A program made the position numbers and the translations under genes. Positions 23,687 through 32,608 of a stretch of 64,000 bases of DNA are shown piece after piece. Positions within the stretch are counted from its first letter, which is position 1. Every line of letters starts with the position of its first letter. The stretch is from positions 62,001 to 126,000 of the forward strand of contig JAZOPZ010000018.1 in assembly GCA_045655805.1 (NCBI GenBank), written 5' to 3'. The DNA is from UBA11475 sp045655805. GTDB lineage: Bacteria > Bacillota > Clostridia > Christensenellales > Borkfalkiaceae. Below the pieces are notes generated by a model, which saw only the letters and a program-made list of their open reading frames with translations, did not search any database and was not told the DNA's origin.

Positions 23687-25765
23687 TTATACCGAAAATA
23701 ACAAATCGTCGTAAGTAGGCATAGGCCAATACTCTTTGCCGACCATCCTTTCAAGTTTATCGCAATAGGTACGCAAAGTTTGCATATTTTCGAAAATAAC
23801 GTCGCGATAATAATGAGCAACAGCCTCCGTTCCGTGCAAAGTCTTTGCCGTTTTTAAACAATCGTCAATAACGTTTGCCGTCTTGGAAACGAGCGTGTTT
23901 AAGTCTGTAATATTTTTGAAAAGTTCAACTTCTTCAGGCGCACAAATAGAGAGTACTTCTTTTTTTGTCTTTATTGCCTTGCCTAAAGTTATAAGATACT
24001 CGTTAACTGCAGGATAAATTTCTTTAAGCGCCATATCTACCATTGTGAGCGCCTCGATATTTACCGTTTTTGCGTAGTTTTCAAGCATAATTTCGGTACG
24101 ACTTTCAAGTTCTTGTCTGCCGAATACGCCGTGCTTTTCAAATAAAGCGATATTCTTTTCCGACTTAAGATACGGTATTGCTACGTCGGAAGATTTTAAG
24201 TTCAAAAGTCCACGCTTATTCGCCTCTACTACCCAATCTTCAGAATAGTTATTACCGTTGAAAATAATGCGTCTATGCTTTTTAATGGTATCTGCTACGA
24301 GTTCATTTAAAGCCTCGTTAAAATTGTCGGCTTTTTCTAAAACGTCGGCAAATTGCGAAAGTGATTCAGCCACTATCGTGTTAAGTACTATATTTGCGTC
24401 CGATATAGAGTTTGACGATCCAAGCATACGGAATTCAAACTTGTTACCCGTGAACGCAAACGGCGACGTACGATTACGGTCGGTCGTATCCATAGGTATT
24501 TCAGGCAAACTGTCAACGCCAAGTTTCATATACTTTTTAGCGCGTGCCTTATACTTGTTGCCGTGCGTTATTGCGTCGATAATTCCCTCTAATTCTTCCC
24601 CGATAAACATTGAAATTATCGCAGGAGGGGCTTCGTTAGCGCCAAGACGGTGGTCGTTGCCGGCAGAAGTTACCGAAACTCTTAAAAGGTCTTGATATTC
24701 GTCAACGGCTTTTACTACCGCCGAGAAAAACAACATAAATTGAGCGTTGTCCGCAGGGGACGAACCCGGTTCAAACAAGTTTACGCCGTCGTCAGTTGAA
24801 AGCGACCAGTTGTTGTGCTTACCACTACCGTTTACGCCTGCAAAAGGTTTTTCGTGCAATAAGCAAACTAGGTTTTGGCGTTCGGCAATTTTCTTCATAA
24901 TTTCCATAGTGAGTTGGTTATGGTCTGCCGAAACGTTAGTCGTCGTAAAAATAGGTGCGAGTTCGTGTTGCGCTGGCGCTGCCTCGTTATGTTTGGTTTT
25001 GGCGTAAATACCAAGTTTCCAAAGTTCAAGGTCAAGATCTTTCATATAAGCGGACACTCTACTACGAACTGCGCCGTAATAGTGATCTTCTAACTTTTGA
25101 CCTTTTGGCGAACGAGCGCCGAAAAGCGTTCTGCCCGTCAAAATTAAGTCTTTACGACGGTTATATAAATTTCTATCAATTAAAAAATACTCTTGTTCAG
25201 GTCCGACGGTTGAAGTTACCCTAATCGGATTTTTACCAAAACACTTAAGTACCCTAACGGCTTGCTTACTTACTGCTTGCATTGAACGAAGCAACGGTGT
25301 TTTCTTGTCTAAAGCGTGCCCACCGTACGAACAAAACGCCGTAGGAATACAAAGCGAACCGTCCTTTATAAAAGCGTAAGAAGTCGGGTCCCAAGCAGTA
25401 TAGCCACGGGCTTCAAAAGTGGCCCTTAAGCCACCTGACGGAAAACTTGACGCGTCGGATTCACCTTTTGTTAGTTCCTTGCCTGAAAATTCCATAATTA
25501 CGCCACCGTTTTTAGGCGTGATGAAACTATCGTGTTTTTCAGCCGTAATACCCGTCATCGGTTGAAACCAATGCGTGTAGTGGGTCGCGCCCTTTTCTAT
25601 AGCCCAATCCTTCATAGCGTTTGCAACGATTTGCGCTATATCAGGGTCTAAATGAGAGCCTTCTTCAATAGTTTTTTTGAGTGAATTATAAGTTTCAGCA
25701 GGGAGTTTTGCGCGCATTACTTCGTCATTAAAAACGTCCGTACCGAAAATCTTTGGGATATCCAT
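23687..25765 (-). CDS. glnN: Glutamine synthetase type III
   Basis: 692 residues, the GSIII length, far longer than GSI (about 450). It makes glutamine from glutamate, ammonia and ATP. Family landmarks are MEFSGKELTKGESDASSFPSGG, GPEQEYFLID, NEAAPAQHELAPIF, GVNGSGKHNNWSLST and GNDHRLGANEAPPAIISMF. The start at 25765 is chosen because GGAGAG lies five bases upstream. A longer frame to 25858 would add hydrophobic residues with no ribosome site. It has a consensus promoter upstream and no PII or regulator beside it. The common symbols are glnN or glnA3. Confidence 0.95.
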   Translation of the reverse strand: MDIPKIFGTDVFNDEVMRAKLPAETYNSLKKTIEEGSHLDPDIAQIVANAMKDWAIEKGATHYTHWFQPMTGITAEKHDSFITPKNGGVIMEFSGKELTKGESDASSFPSGGLRATFEARGYTAWDPTSYAFIKDGSLCIPTAFCSYGGHALDKKTPLLRSMQAVSKQAVRVLKCFGKNPIRVTSTVGPEQEYFLIDRNLYNRRKDLILTGRTLFGARSPKGQKLEDHYYGAVRSRVSAYMKDLDLELWKLGIYAKTKHNEAAPAQHELAPIFTTTNVSADHNQLTMEIMKKIAERQNLVCLLHEKPFAGVNGSGKHNNWSLSTDDGVNLFEPGSSPADNAQFMLFFSAVVKAVDEYQDLLRVSVTSAGNDHRLGANEAPPAIISMFIGEELEGIIDAITHGNKYKARAKKYMKLGVDSLPEIPMDTTDRNRTSPFAFTGNKFEFRMLGSSNSISDANIVLNTIVAESLSQFADVLEKADNFNEALNELVADTIKKHRRIIFNGNNYSEDWVVEANKRGLLNLKSSDVAIPYLKSEKNIALFEKHGVFGRQELESRTEIMLENYAKTVNIEALTMVDMALKEIYPAVNEYLITLGKAIKTKKEVLSICAPEEVELFKNITDLNTLVSKTANVIDDCLKTAKTLHGTEAVAHYYRDVIFENMQTLRTYCDKLERMVGKEYWPMPTYDDLLFSV

Positions 25766-25796
25766 AGCACTCTCCATAGTAAAAATAATTAAATAA

Positions 25797-25825
25797 ATGA
25801 TAATATTTAAACGCAAATTTGTCAA
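25797..25825 (-). promoter_or_regulatory. Promoter of glutamine synthetase III
   Basis: Minus strand TTGACA (25820-25825), 17-bp spacer, TATCAT (25797-25802), 32 bases before the ATG at 25765. Confidence 0.75.
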
Positions 25826-25872
25826 CCGCTTTAGAAAGGCTTTTTTATTTAAACACATTTTTTTTAATACTA

Positions 25873-25901
25873 TTGATATTTTTTAGCGAAAGTGTTATAA
25901 T
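25873..25901 (+). promoter_or_regulatory. Promoter of the FTR-like gene
   Basis: TTGATA (25873-25878), 17-bp spacer, TATAAT (25896-25901), 30 bases before the ATG. Confidence 0.75.
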
Positions 25902-25930
25902 AATTTTGTTAATACTTTGGAGGGATTACT

Positions 25931-26128
25931 ATGAAAATTAGATTAAACGAAGACGCTACGATAGTTAAAGCAATACGTGAGGGATTAGAAAAAAAGGGCG
26001 GTTATTGTCCTTGCAAACTCGGCAAACTACCTGAAAATAAGTGTATGTGTGAAGAATTTAAATCGCAAATTGCCGACGAAAATTTCGAAGGTTATTGTCA
26101 TTGCAGGCTTTATTATAAAGAAAAATAA
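25931..26128 (+). CDS. Small ferredoxin-thioredoxin reductase catalytic-chain-like protein
   Basis: 65 residues holding the cysteine pattern of the FTR beta chain: CPC (26-28), CMC (38-40) and CHC (56-58), with RLYYK after the last. In plants and cyanobacteria these six cysteines hold a [4Fe-4S] cluster next to a redox-active disulfide. Here the second CPC is CMC, and the N-terminal helices are shortened. No variable alpha subunit lies nearby. It probably takes electrons from ferredoxin for thiol reduction, but the partner is unknown. A GGAGGG site, own promoter and own terminator make it monocistronic. Confidence 0.82.
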   Translation: MKIRLNEDATIVKAIREGLEKKGGYCPCKLGKLPENKCMCEEFKSQIADENFEGYCHCRLYYKEK

Positions 26129-26139
26129 TTTTCAATAAT

Positions 26140-26177
26140 AAGCACCACCGTTATGTGTTTAACGGTGGTGCTTTTTT
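26140..26177. terminator. Strong bidirectional terminator
   Basis: Stem AAGCACCACCGTTA / TAACGGTGGTGCTT with a TGTGTT loop and a run of Ts, between the convergent FTR-like and VanW genes. Confidence 0.9.
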
Positions 26178-26200
26178 GTAATATTTTTAGGTTGTTTACC

Positions 26201-27091
26201 CTATTTCGTAACATAACGGTATTGCGAAAACGCACCAAATATGGACAACTGTTCATCTTCACATATCGGCAAGCGTTCATCCGTATTTTTAACGATTACC
26301 CCTTGAATCGGTCTATAAAAATCTCTTCGCAAAAGTTTTTTATAAAGCAATTTATCTCGGCGATAAACGAGCAAATACCCGTTGCTTTTTAATCCGTTTT
26401 TAGAGTAGGTTATGATTTTTTCTTCGCCACTACTTAATCCGTAACTACCGTCGTCGATAATAACTTCAGGTTCAGGGGCTGTCACTGTACAAGTTACTTC
26501 GCTTTGCCTAACAAAAGACAAATCAGTTTCTTCTCCGTAAAATTCCATACGCACGGTTTTGCCGTCGCAAAAAGTTTTTATATAGATGGGGCTTAAAGTT
26601 TCATTAATAAATTTTAAATCGGCAAAGGAAGAATTTACCATAGCATCAAACGACGGTGATACGTAACCGACCGATAAACTGTGTGGGTGCTGTTCAGCGA
26701 TAGTAAGCCCTGCCAACAGAGCGGTGTTATAAAGCGTCGTGGATACTTGACAAACGCCTCCACCAACGCCGTCAACAAATCGTCCACCAACTATAATTTT
26801 TGCCGTTTTATAGCCTCGTTTTTCCGTCCGAGCGCCAACAACGTCGTTAAAAGAAAAAGTATCTCCACTTTCTAAAAAAGTTCCGTCAATACTTTTACAA
26901 GCAAGACAAATATTGTGCAAGCGTTCGCAAGAAGTAGATAGTATCGGCGTTGAAAAACTAGCCCTTAACACAAACGATTTACCCGTCTTGCCGTAAAAGG
27001 GTTGCGCCTTTGCTGAAACCACCGTCGAAAAAAACGGCAACAATAACGCTATTAAACATAGTATTTTAAGTAACAACACTTTTAACTTCAT
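26201..27091 (-). CDS. VanW-family exported protein
   Basis: 296 residues with an N-terminal signal or anchor (LKVLLLKILCLIALLLPFF, then SAKA). The VanW core follows (SGDTFSFNDVVGARTEKRGY, VDGVGGGVCQVSTTLYNTAL, EQHPHSLSVGYV). VanW domains are found in exported envelope proteins of Firmicutes, and their biochemical role is unproved. The two invariant cysteine regions and the HPHS motif are intact. No vancomycin-resistance genes are nearby, so a drug-resistance role is unlikely. The C-terminal ~90 residues lack a G5 domain. Confidence 0.88.
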   Translation of the reverse strand: MKLKVLLLKILCLIALLLPFFSTVVSAKAQPFYGKTGKSFVLRASFSTPILSTSCERLHNICLACKSIDGTFLESGDTFSFNDVVGARTEKRGYKTAKIIVGGRFVDGVGGGVCQVSTTLYNTALLAGLTIAEQHPHSLSVGYVSPSFDAMVNSSFADLKFINETLSPIYIKTFCDGKTVRMEFYGEETDLSFVRQSEVTCTVTAPEPEVIIDDGSYGLSSGEEKIITYSKNGLKSNGYLLVYRRDKLLYKKLLRRDFYRPIQGVIVKNTDERLPICEDEQLSIFGAFSQYRYVTK

Positions 27092-27207
27092 ACGATAAAA
27101 GTATTTGCAAACCAGTTAAAAGTATACTTTAACGATATTTCTAATTATAAAAACAAATACTTGCGTTTACAATGTCAACTACACATAAAAAACTTATTTT
27201 TACAAAC

Positions 27208-27237
27208 AAAAAAGGGAGCAAATTGCTCCCTTTAATT
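27208..27237 (-). terminator. Rho-independent terminator
   Basis: Stem AAAGGGAGCAA / TTGCTCCCTTT with T-rich flanks on both sides, 13 bp after the stop of the gene at 27250. Confidence 0.85.
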
Positions 27238-27249
27238 TATAAATTTGGA

Positions 27250-28383
27250 TTATTCCGCATCAGTCGTAGCAGCTTCTGCTTCGGCTTCTTTTTTAGCCTT
27301 ACGAGCGTCACGACGTTTTTGCAATTGTTCTTGGTGCTTGAATTCTTTTTCTTCAAGAGCAGCGTTGTAAGCGAAATCTACGCTTTGTTTAGCAAGTTCA
27401 AGTGAAGATGCGTCAACAACTCTAATAGAGGTGAATTTAGCCTTAACCCCAACACCCTTATCTTTCTTGAGCGCACGCTTCATACCTGCGTCAAGCATAG
27501 AGAAATTACATACGACTTTGGTTTGCTTAATTTGAGTTTTTACGATACAAGTTCTGCCGTAGAATACGGTGTCAGCATTGATACTTGCTTGACGCTTAAC
27601 GTCTGCTTTAGATTCAGCGTAAGCCATAATAGCGTCATAGTACTTTTTGCTGTCTTCGTCAAGTTCAGCATACTTTTCTTCGTGAGTCTTTTTAGGAATA
27701 AGTAATTTTTCAATTTCTACGAAATTACCTTCGGTAGGTTCTTCTGTAGCAACTACTTCTTCGGTAGCAGGTTCTTCTACTACAGGTTCTTCAACCACTT
27801 CTTCGGTAGCAGGTTTTTCTATTACAGGTTCTACAACTTCTTCTACTGCAGGTTCTTCTACTACAGGTTCTACAACTTCTTCTACTGCAGGTTCTTCAAT
27901 TATAGGTTCTTCAACTACTTCGTTTACAACCAGTTCTTCTACTACAGGTTCTACAACTTCTTCTACTGCAGGTTCACTAGGAGCAGGTTCATCATCATAA
28001 CCAGTCCAAACGCCAGCAAGTTGCTTCTTTGTTTCAATAGCGATTTCTTCAGCAGTTTTTTCTGAAACAGGTGCCGTTACGTTAACGATGATAGGTTGTT
28101 CAGGTCTAACTGCTTTTATGTAACCTTCAAAGTTAGTAGGTCTAGCAGATGCGCTTTCTTCAACGACAACCTTTTTACCTTTCATCTTCTTGGTAACCTT
28201 TTTGGTAACCTTTGTTGCCTTTTTGATAGACCTATTGATCTTTCTGCCAATGCTCGCGATGCCACCTAATTGAATCATCACGATAATCATGAATACCAAA
28301 ACGAGCGCTACTGCGATAACCATAATCTTATCGATTGCCGCTGCTGCTTTGAATCCGTCGATGTACTGTTGTAAATTTCCCAC
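27250..28383 (-). CDS. Membrane-anchored acidic-repeat protein, GTG start
   Basis: 377 residues from the GTG at 28383, which lies 8 bases after GGAGG. The earlier in-frame ATG includes the GGAGG itself and so cannot use it. One membrane segment (~21-43, IMVIAVALVLVFMIIVMIQL) and a basic stretch (KKATKVTKKVTKKMKGKK) precede an acidic low-complexity region of EEPAVEEVVEPVV-type repeats (~140-205). A folded C-terminal domain (YYDAIMAYAESKADVKRQ...FYGRTCIVKTQIKQTKVVC) and a charged tail end the protein. The acidic arm would push the C-terminal domain away from the membrane. Family not named. Confidence 0.78.
   Translation of the reverse strand: MGNLQQYIDGFKAAAAIDKIMVIAVALVLVFMIIVMIQLGGIASIGRKINRSIKKATKVTKKVTKKMKGKKVVVEESASARPTNFEGYIKAVRPEQPIIVNVTAPVSEKTAEEIAIETKKQLAGVWTGYDDEPAPSEPAVEEVVEPVVEELVVNEVVEEPIIEEPAVEEVVEPVVEEPAVEEVVEPVIEKPATEEVVEEPVVEEPATEEVVATEEPTEGNFVEIEKLLIPKKTHEEKYAELDEDSKKYYDAIMAYAESKADVKRQASINADTVFYGRTCIVKTQIKQTKVVCNFSMLDAGMKRALKKDKGVGVKAKFTSIRVVDASSLELAKQSVDFAYNAALEEKEFKHQEQLQKRRDARKAKKEAEAEAATTDAE
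27715..27990 (-). repeat. Imperfect tandem repeat coding for acidic EEPxVEEVV units
   Basis: About eight degenerate units of 24-36 bp (GAAGAACCTGCAGTAGAAG-like on the minus strand) inside the gene at 27250. The repeat number may vary between strains by slippage. Confidence 0.7.
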
Positions 28384-28448
28384 GGTATAATCCTCCATTT
28401 TCGTCATAGGTGCGCGCAAACTCACGCCGACGCGCTACATACACGCTA

Positions 28449-28477
28449 ATTTTAACATTATAACGCTAGTTTGTCAA
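28449..28477 (-). promoter_or_regulatory. Promoter of the acidic-repeat protein
   Basis: Minus strand TTGACA (28472-28477), 17-bp spacer, TAAAAT (28449-28454). A TATAAT also lies inside the spacer region. Confidence 0.65.
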
Positions 28478-28525
28478 TACTTATGCGCAATCTTTCCTAA
28501 ATTTTATTTAAAATTTCTCTAAAAA

Positions 28526-29164
28526 TTAAACGATTTTTGAGTTTTCAGAAGTTTTTTTACAGTTTTTGGTCGCCAAAATTTTAAATAGCGAACTCACCAC
28601 CTCGCTTAAATCTTCGTTTTTGACTAGTTTGCCACTTTCGGCACGGTGCAAAATCAAGTCTGCATCACGCAAGATTTTTAAGTCACTTGCCGAGTTTGCA
28701 ACTTTTTGCGCTTCCAAAAAAGTATGTCTAACTTCTGCCAAATCAATACTTGTTTTGGCTTGATTTTGCAATGAACGGTTGCGTAAAATTAAACCGTTAA
28801 GACTATTTAGTGGCATTTTACAGTCACCACTTTGAGCAGTTTCCGCGTCAAGATCCGGCTGACCTTTCAACCATAAATCCAAAGCACTACCGTCTTTGGC
28901 TAGCATACACAAAAACACCGAAAACTGTACAGTTAAAAGCGCTACCGAATAGGCACATCCAGACAAAAAATGTACTAGGACAAATTTTTCTACGGCAACG
29001 ACCGTCGCACCAAAAATCCCACAAGAACATAGGCACGACAGCAAAAACGGTGCTAAAAAAATTCTCCACTCTTTTAATACTTTATCTTTCGCGCAAAAAC
29101 ATATTATTAGAAAAATCAAACTTTGTAAAATTAGCGTTGGCGCAAGCACACATAAATAAAACAT
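28526..29164 (-). CDS. Unknown three-segment membrane protein
   Basis: 212 residues: three membrane segments (about 4-24, 37-60 and 68-92), rich in Cys and Phe, followed by a ~115-residue cytosolic helical tail (QAKTSIDLAEVRHTFLEAQKVANSASDLKILRDADLILHRAES region). AGAGG precedes the ATG. It lies 70 bp after addA across a terminator. No family recognised. The cytosolic tail has no catalytic motif visible. Confidence 0.75.
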   Translation of the reverse strand: MFYLCVLAPTLILQSLIFLIICFCAKDKVLKEWRIFLAPFLLSCLCSCGIFGATVVAVEKFVLVHFLSGCAYSVALLTVQFSVFLCMLAKDGSALDLWLKGQPDLDAETAQSGDCKMPLNSLNGLILRNRSLQNQAKTSIDLAEVRHTFLEAQKVANSASDLKILRDADLILHRAESGKLVKNEDLSEVVSSLFKILATKNCKKTSENSKIV

Positions 29165-29188
29165 ATTATACCTCTACCGTATGATAAC

Positions 29189-29225
29189 AAAAAAGACGGC
29201 GCAAAATTTGCCGTCTTTTATCTTT
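29189..29225 (-). terminator. Terminator after addA
   Basis: Stem AAAAGACGGC / GCCGTCTTTT with an A/T loop, directly downstream of the addA stop on the minus strand. Both strands carry T-tracts. Confidence 0.82.
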
Positions 29226-29233
29226 AAATGTAC

Positions 29234-32200
29234 TTATGCGTCGACTTCAACAGTTTCGCCCGATAATAAACTTACGAGCGCCGTGCGTGAAACGCTTATT
29301 CCGAGAGAAACTTCAACTGCCCTTTTATACAGCCTTAACTGTTTGGCGTATGTTTGCAAAAGTTTTTCCTTACTCTTACCCGAATACTTATAATCAATTA
29401 TAATAGCGTCGCCGTCCTTAACGGCAAGTAAATCGATAACACCTTGCATTAAAATAAGTTCTTCACCGTTATAGTCGTCTAAAACCTCTTTAGCAGGCAA
29501 CTTGCAAACGAAGTATTGTTCCTTGTAAAGCGAATAACCTTTCAGCGCCTTAAATACCGACAAGTTAATTGCCTTTTTAAGATTATCGCTATTGATTAAA
29601 GAAAGTTCTTCGTTTGTAATAACACCCAAAGTTAACATCTTTTTAATTTGAACATCAAAATCGTCGTTTGAGGAAAAATCGTAATGTTCCATAATTTTAT
29701 GCGCCACGATACCTTCGTCAGTAGTAATGCGCTTTTTAACGATAGGCTCGTCCTCGGTGTGACCGATAACTTCTTCAACCAAAATTGCGCCGTCAGCGTC
29801 TAGATTTGCAGTAACTGAAGTTTTAAGTGGCAACGACACTTCCCTTTCAAACGGATAAACGAAAGAAAGGTTTTGCTTAACGATAGAACAAAGGTCTTCG
29901 TTCTTCTTACCAACGACGACGGTTTGAGGTTTAGGGCTTGCTTGACTAGAAATCAAATCTTCCCCAAGCGTGACAGTTGGCACTATGCTATCGGGGATAT
30001 AGTCGATAGGCTTTTTTGCCTCGTTGCGTTTTAACGCCCCAAAAGGTATTTTATCTTCAACCGCAACCATATGCATTGAAAATTTAGCACGAGTAGTTGC
30101 GACGTAAAAAAGTCTGACCTCGTCTTGAGCGAGCCTTTGCGATAATTGATGTTTCAACCCCTCACGCAAAATATTTTTCGAAGTACAACGAGCATCGTCG
30201 TCAAAATTGTAAAGAGCCATACCCCCGTCTCTATCTAAAAGTATTTTATCGTCGCAATCTTTTAGGTTAAATTTTGATTGCATACCGACGATTATAACGA
30301 CGGGATATTCCAGTCCCTTTGATTTGTGCGAAGTAATAAGCGTAACTGCGTCACCGCCTGAAGTTTCAGCCAAAACGAAACTAGACGGACTGTTTTTAAT
30401 TTTATACAAAAACTCGTCCACGGAAAGTTCACGATTAGCAGAAACGCCTTCGAATAAAAATCTTTCTATTTTGCGAGCCCTGTCTTCACCCAACTTTTTG
30501 ACTAAAGCATGGGCCGTAATGTTTTTATCTCGTATAACCTTTTCAAGAGCAGTCTTTGCACCGTAATAATCGGCAATAAAGCGTTGCTCTTTAATATATT
30601 TATCAAACTCGCGAACTTTATCGGCAAGTTCGCCATTTTTACCAAGAACGATATTATAGCCGTCCAAAAACTTTTCTTCGACGTCGTTATCAGTCGAATA
30701 ACTTTTAATTTCAGAAAGTTCAGTAGCAGTAAAGTTACCGATAGGCGAAAGCATACAAACGGCGAGTGGGCGTTCCTGTTCAAAACAACTTAAAAGTTTA
30801 AGATAGTCGATTAAAAGTTTAACCTCTTTAACTTCAAGACAGTTGCTTTCTACTTCAGAAACCACCCTTATTCCGTGCTTACCCAATCCGCCAACTAAAT
30901 TTATTGCAATATTAGTTTTATTACGAGTTAAAACGGCGATATCTGAAAGCGTAACCTTTTTTTCGGTACGAGATTTCATATCGTAATAAGTTTTGCCGAG
31001 TTCTTCTAAAATAATCTCTTTAACTTTAAGAGCCGTTAAATCTTCTTCGTCAACCTCGTCACCGTTTATATCTTCTAAAATATCGTAAACCTTAACCTTG
31101 TCGGATTGTTTTTGCTTTTTTGGTTTTGTTACGATATGAAATTTCACCCTACCGTCGCCTGCGCTAGCGTAAGTACCACCCGGCAAAAGCATTGCGTCTT
31201 TGTAGTCTACGCCAAAATCTTCAGCCGTGATTATTCCGTCGAAAATTTTATTTGCAGTATCTAAAATAGCATTTGCCGAACGAAAATTATGATTGAGCCA
31301 AACCGTGTTTCCCGTTTTTGAAAGTTTTTTGAATTTTTCTTCAAACAGTTTACAATTACAGCCCCGAAAGCCGTAAATGCTTTGCTTAACGTCTCCAACC
31401 ATAAAGCAGTTGTCGTTGGAAATTAAATCAAAAATCTGTTCTTGAACGGCGTTTACGTCTTGATATTCGTCAATAAAAATATTGTCGTACTTTGCGCGTA
31501 CCGTCAAACGAACTTCTTCATCTTTAAGAAGTTGCAAAGCAAATCGAGAAATATCGTGAAACTCAAACTTATTTTCTTCACGCTTCAACGAATTAAAAAG
31601 TTCTTCGTAATCAAGCACAAGATTTTTAATTACCGAATAGTCTGCATAAGTATCTAAAACCCTTTGCCTTGCTACGTCTTGATTTACAACTAGACAAATA
31701 CCGTCTTGAATTTTTTCCAACTGTTTTTTGCAGTAATCTTTAAAATCGTTTCTATATTTTTTATGGTCTTCTTCTGGCTTTTTAGCCCTTGGAAAAACGG
31801 GGGCGTCAAGTTGAATTTTTGCAAGGGAATATAAATCGTTAACTTCTGAAAAAGCCGTCAAATAATCTTTTAACGCATCGCCGTATTCTACGCAGTCGAT
31901 AAAACCGTTTTCGGTAGCCACCCTTTGAAATTCTTCAATGGTTGAACAAAAGGTTTTTATTTGCTTTTTAATGCTTCTAAAAAACCTGTCTTCAACAGCC
32001 ATAAGTCCATTTTCGGTATATAACGCATCTGTCAAATCAAACCATTTTTGAGAATTTTCTTCACTACTAGTAAACAAATATATACGCTCGATTTGCTCTC
32101 TTAACGCCCTATCAGAACGCTTGTGAGCATACCTTGAAACCACCCTTAAAAAGTCGGGGGATTGTTCTAAATAGTACTTGTCAAAAACCTTGCTCATAGC

Positions 32201-32608
32201 CTCGGAAGAAAGTTTATTTCTTTCAATATCAGACAAAATTTCAAAATCTCTATCAATACCGAGTTTGTAAAAATAACGCTTGACTAATCTTGAGCAAAAA
32301 GCGTCTATCGTACAGATATCAGCCATAGGTAAATCTAAAAGTTCTTTCTTGAAAGACTTCTCCCCTTGATTAATACTTTCGATTAAAGCATCGGAAAGTT
32401 TTTCACGCATTTCAAAGGTGGCCTTTTCAGTAAAAGTTACTGCCAAAAGACCATTTACGGTTAACTTTTTTTCTCTAATCAACCGAATAATTCTTTCAAT
32501 CATAACGAAGGTCTTACCGCTACCTGCCGACGCCGAAACCATAAGGTTTTTGCCGTCGCCGTCGTATATCGCCCTGCGTTGTTCTTCTTTAAGTTCAAAA
32601 TTACTCAT
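29234..32608 (-). CDS. addA: AddA helicase/nuclease subunit
   Basis: 1124 residues, UvrD-type superfamily 1 helicase plus RecB-type nuclease. Walker A ASAGSGKT (26-33), ICTIDAFCSRL, motif II DEYQDVNA, motif III VGDVKQSIYGFRG, motif V LITSHKSKGLEYPVV and motif VI ATTRAK are all present. The C-terminal nuclease keeps GVIDLLA and IIDYKYSGKS. With AddB it processes double-strand DNA ends at Chi-like sites for RecA loading. It overlaps addB by 8 bp and is translated from the same mRNA. Confidence 0.96.
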   Translation of the reverse strand: MSNFELKEEQRRAIYDGDGKNLMVSASAGSGKTFVMIERIIRLIREKKLTVNGLLAVTFTEKATFEMREKLSDALIESINQGEKSFKKELLDLPMADICTIDAFCSRLVKRYFYKLGIDRDFEILSDIERNKLSSEAMSKVFDKYYLEQSPDFLRVVSRYAHKRSDRALREQIERIYLFTSSEENSQKWFDLTDALYTENGLMAVEDRFFRSIKKQIKTFCSTIEEFQRVATENGFIDCVEYGDALKDYLTAFSEVNDLYSLAKIQLDAPVFPRAKKPEEDHKKYRNDFKDYCKKQLEKIQDGICLVVNQDVARQRVLDTYADYSVIKNLVLDYEELFNSLKREENKFEFHDISRFALQLLKDEEVRLTVRAKYDNIFIDEYQDVNAVQEQIFDLISNDNCFMVGDVKQSIYGFRGCNCKLFEEKFKKLSKTGNTVWLNHNFRSANAILDTANKIFDGIITAEDFGVDYKDAMLLPGGTYASAGDGRVKFHIVTKPKKQKQSDKVKVYDILEDINGDEVDEEDLTALKVKEIILEELGKTYYDMKSRTEKKVTLSDIAVLTRNKTNIAINLVGGLGKHGIRVVSEVESNCLEVKEVKLLIDYLKLLSCFEQERPLAVCMLSPIGNFTATELSEIKSYSTDNDVEEKFLDGYNIVLGKNGELADKVREFDKYIKEQRFIADYYGAKTALEKVIRDKNITAHALVKKLGEDRARKIERFLFEGVSANRELSVDEFLYKIKNSPSSFVLAETSGGDAVTLITSHKSKGLEYPVVIIVGMQSKFNLKDCDDKILLDRDGGMALYNFDDDARCTSKNILREGLKHQLSQRLAQDEVRLFYVATTRAKFSMHMVAVEDKIPFGALKRNEAKKPIDYIPDSIVPTVTLGEDLISSQASPKPQTVVVGKKNEDLCSIVKQNLSFVYPFEREVSLPLKTSVTANLDADGAILVEEVIGHTEDEPIVKKRITTDEGIVAHKIMEHYDFSSNDDFDVQIKKMLTLGVITNEELSLINSDNLKKAINLSVFKALKGYSLYKEQYFVCKLPAKEVLDDYNGEELILMQGVIDLLAVKDGDAIIIDYKYSGKSKEKLLQTYAKQLRLYKRAVEVSLGISVSRTALVSLLSGETVEVDA

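Noticed and set aside
24258..24695. 145-codon open frame on the plus strand
   Set aside because: It is antisense to the conserved core of glutamine synthetase III, lacks a ribosome site, and is a codon shadow.
26201..27091. Vancomycin-resistance cluster
   Set aside because: Only a VanW-family gene is present; no van ligase, dehydrogenase or dipeptidase is adjacent.
27715..27990. Possible CRISPR or satellite repeat
   Set aside because: The repeats are contiguous, degenerate and in frame as EEPxVEEVV units; there are no spacers.
28810..29184. 124-codon plus-strand frame
   Set aside because: Antisense to the membrane protein at 28526, whose hydrophobic segments and AGAGG site make it the real gene.
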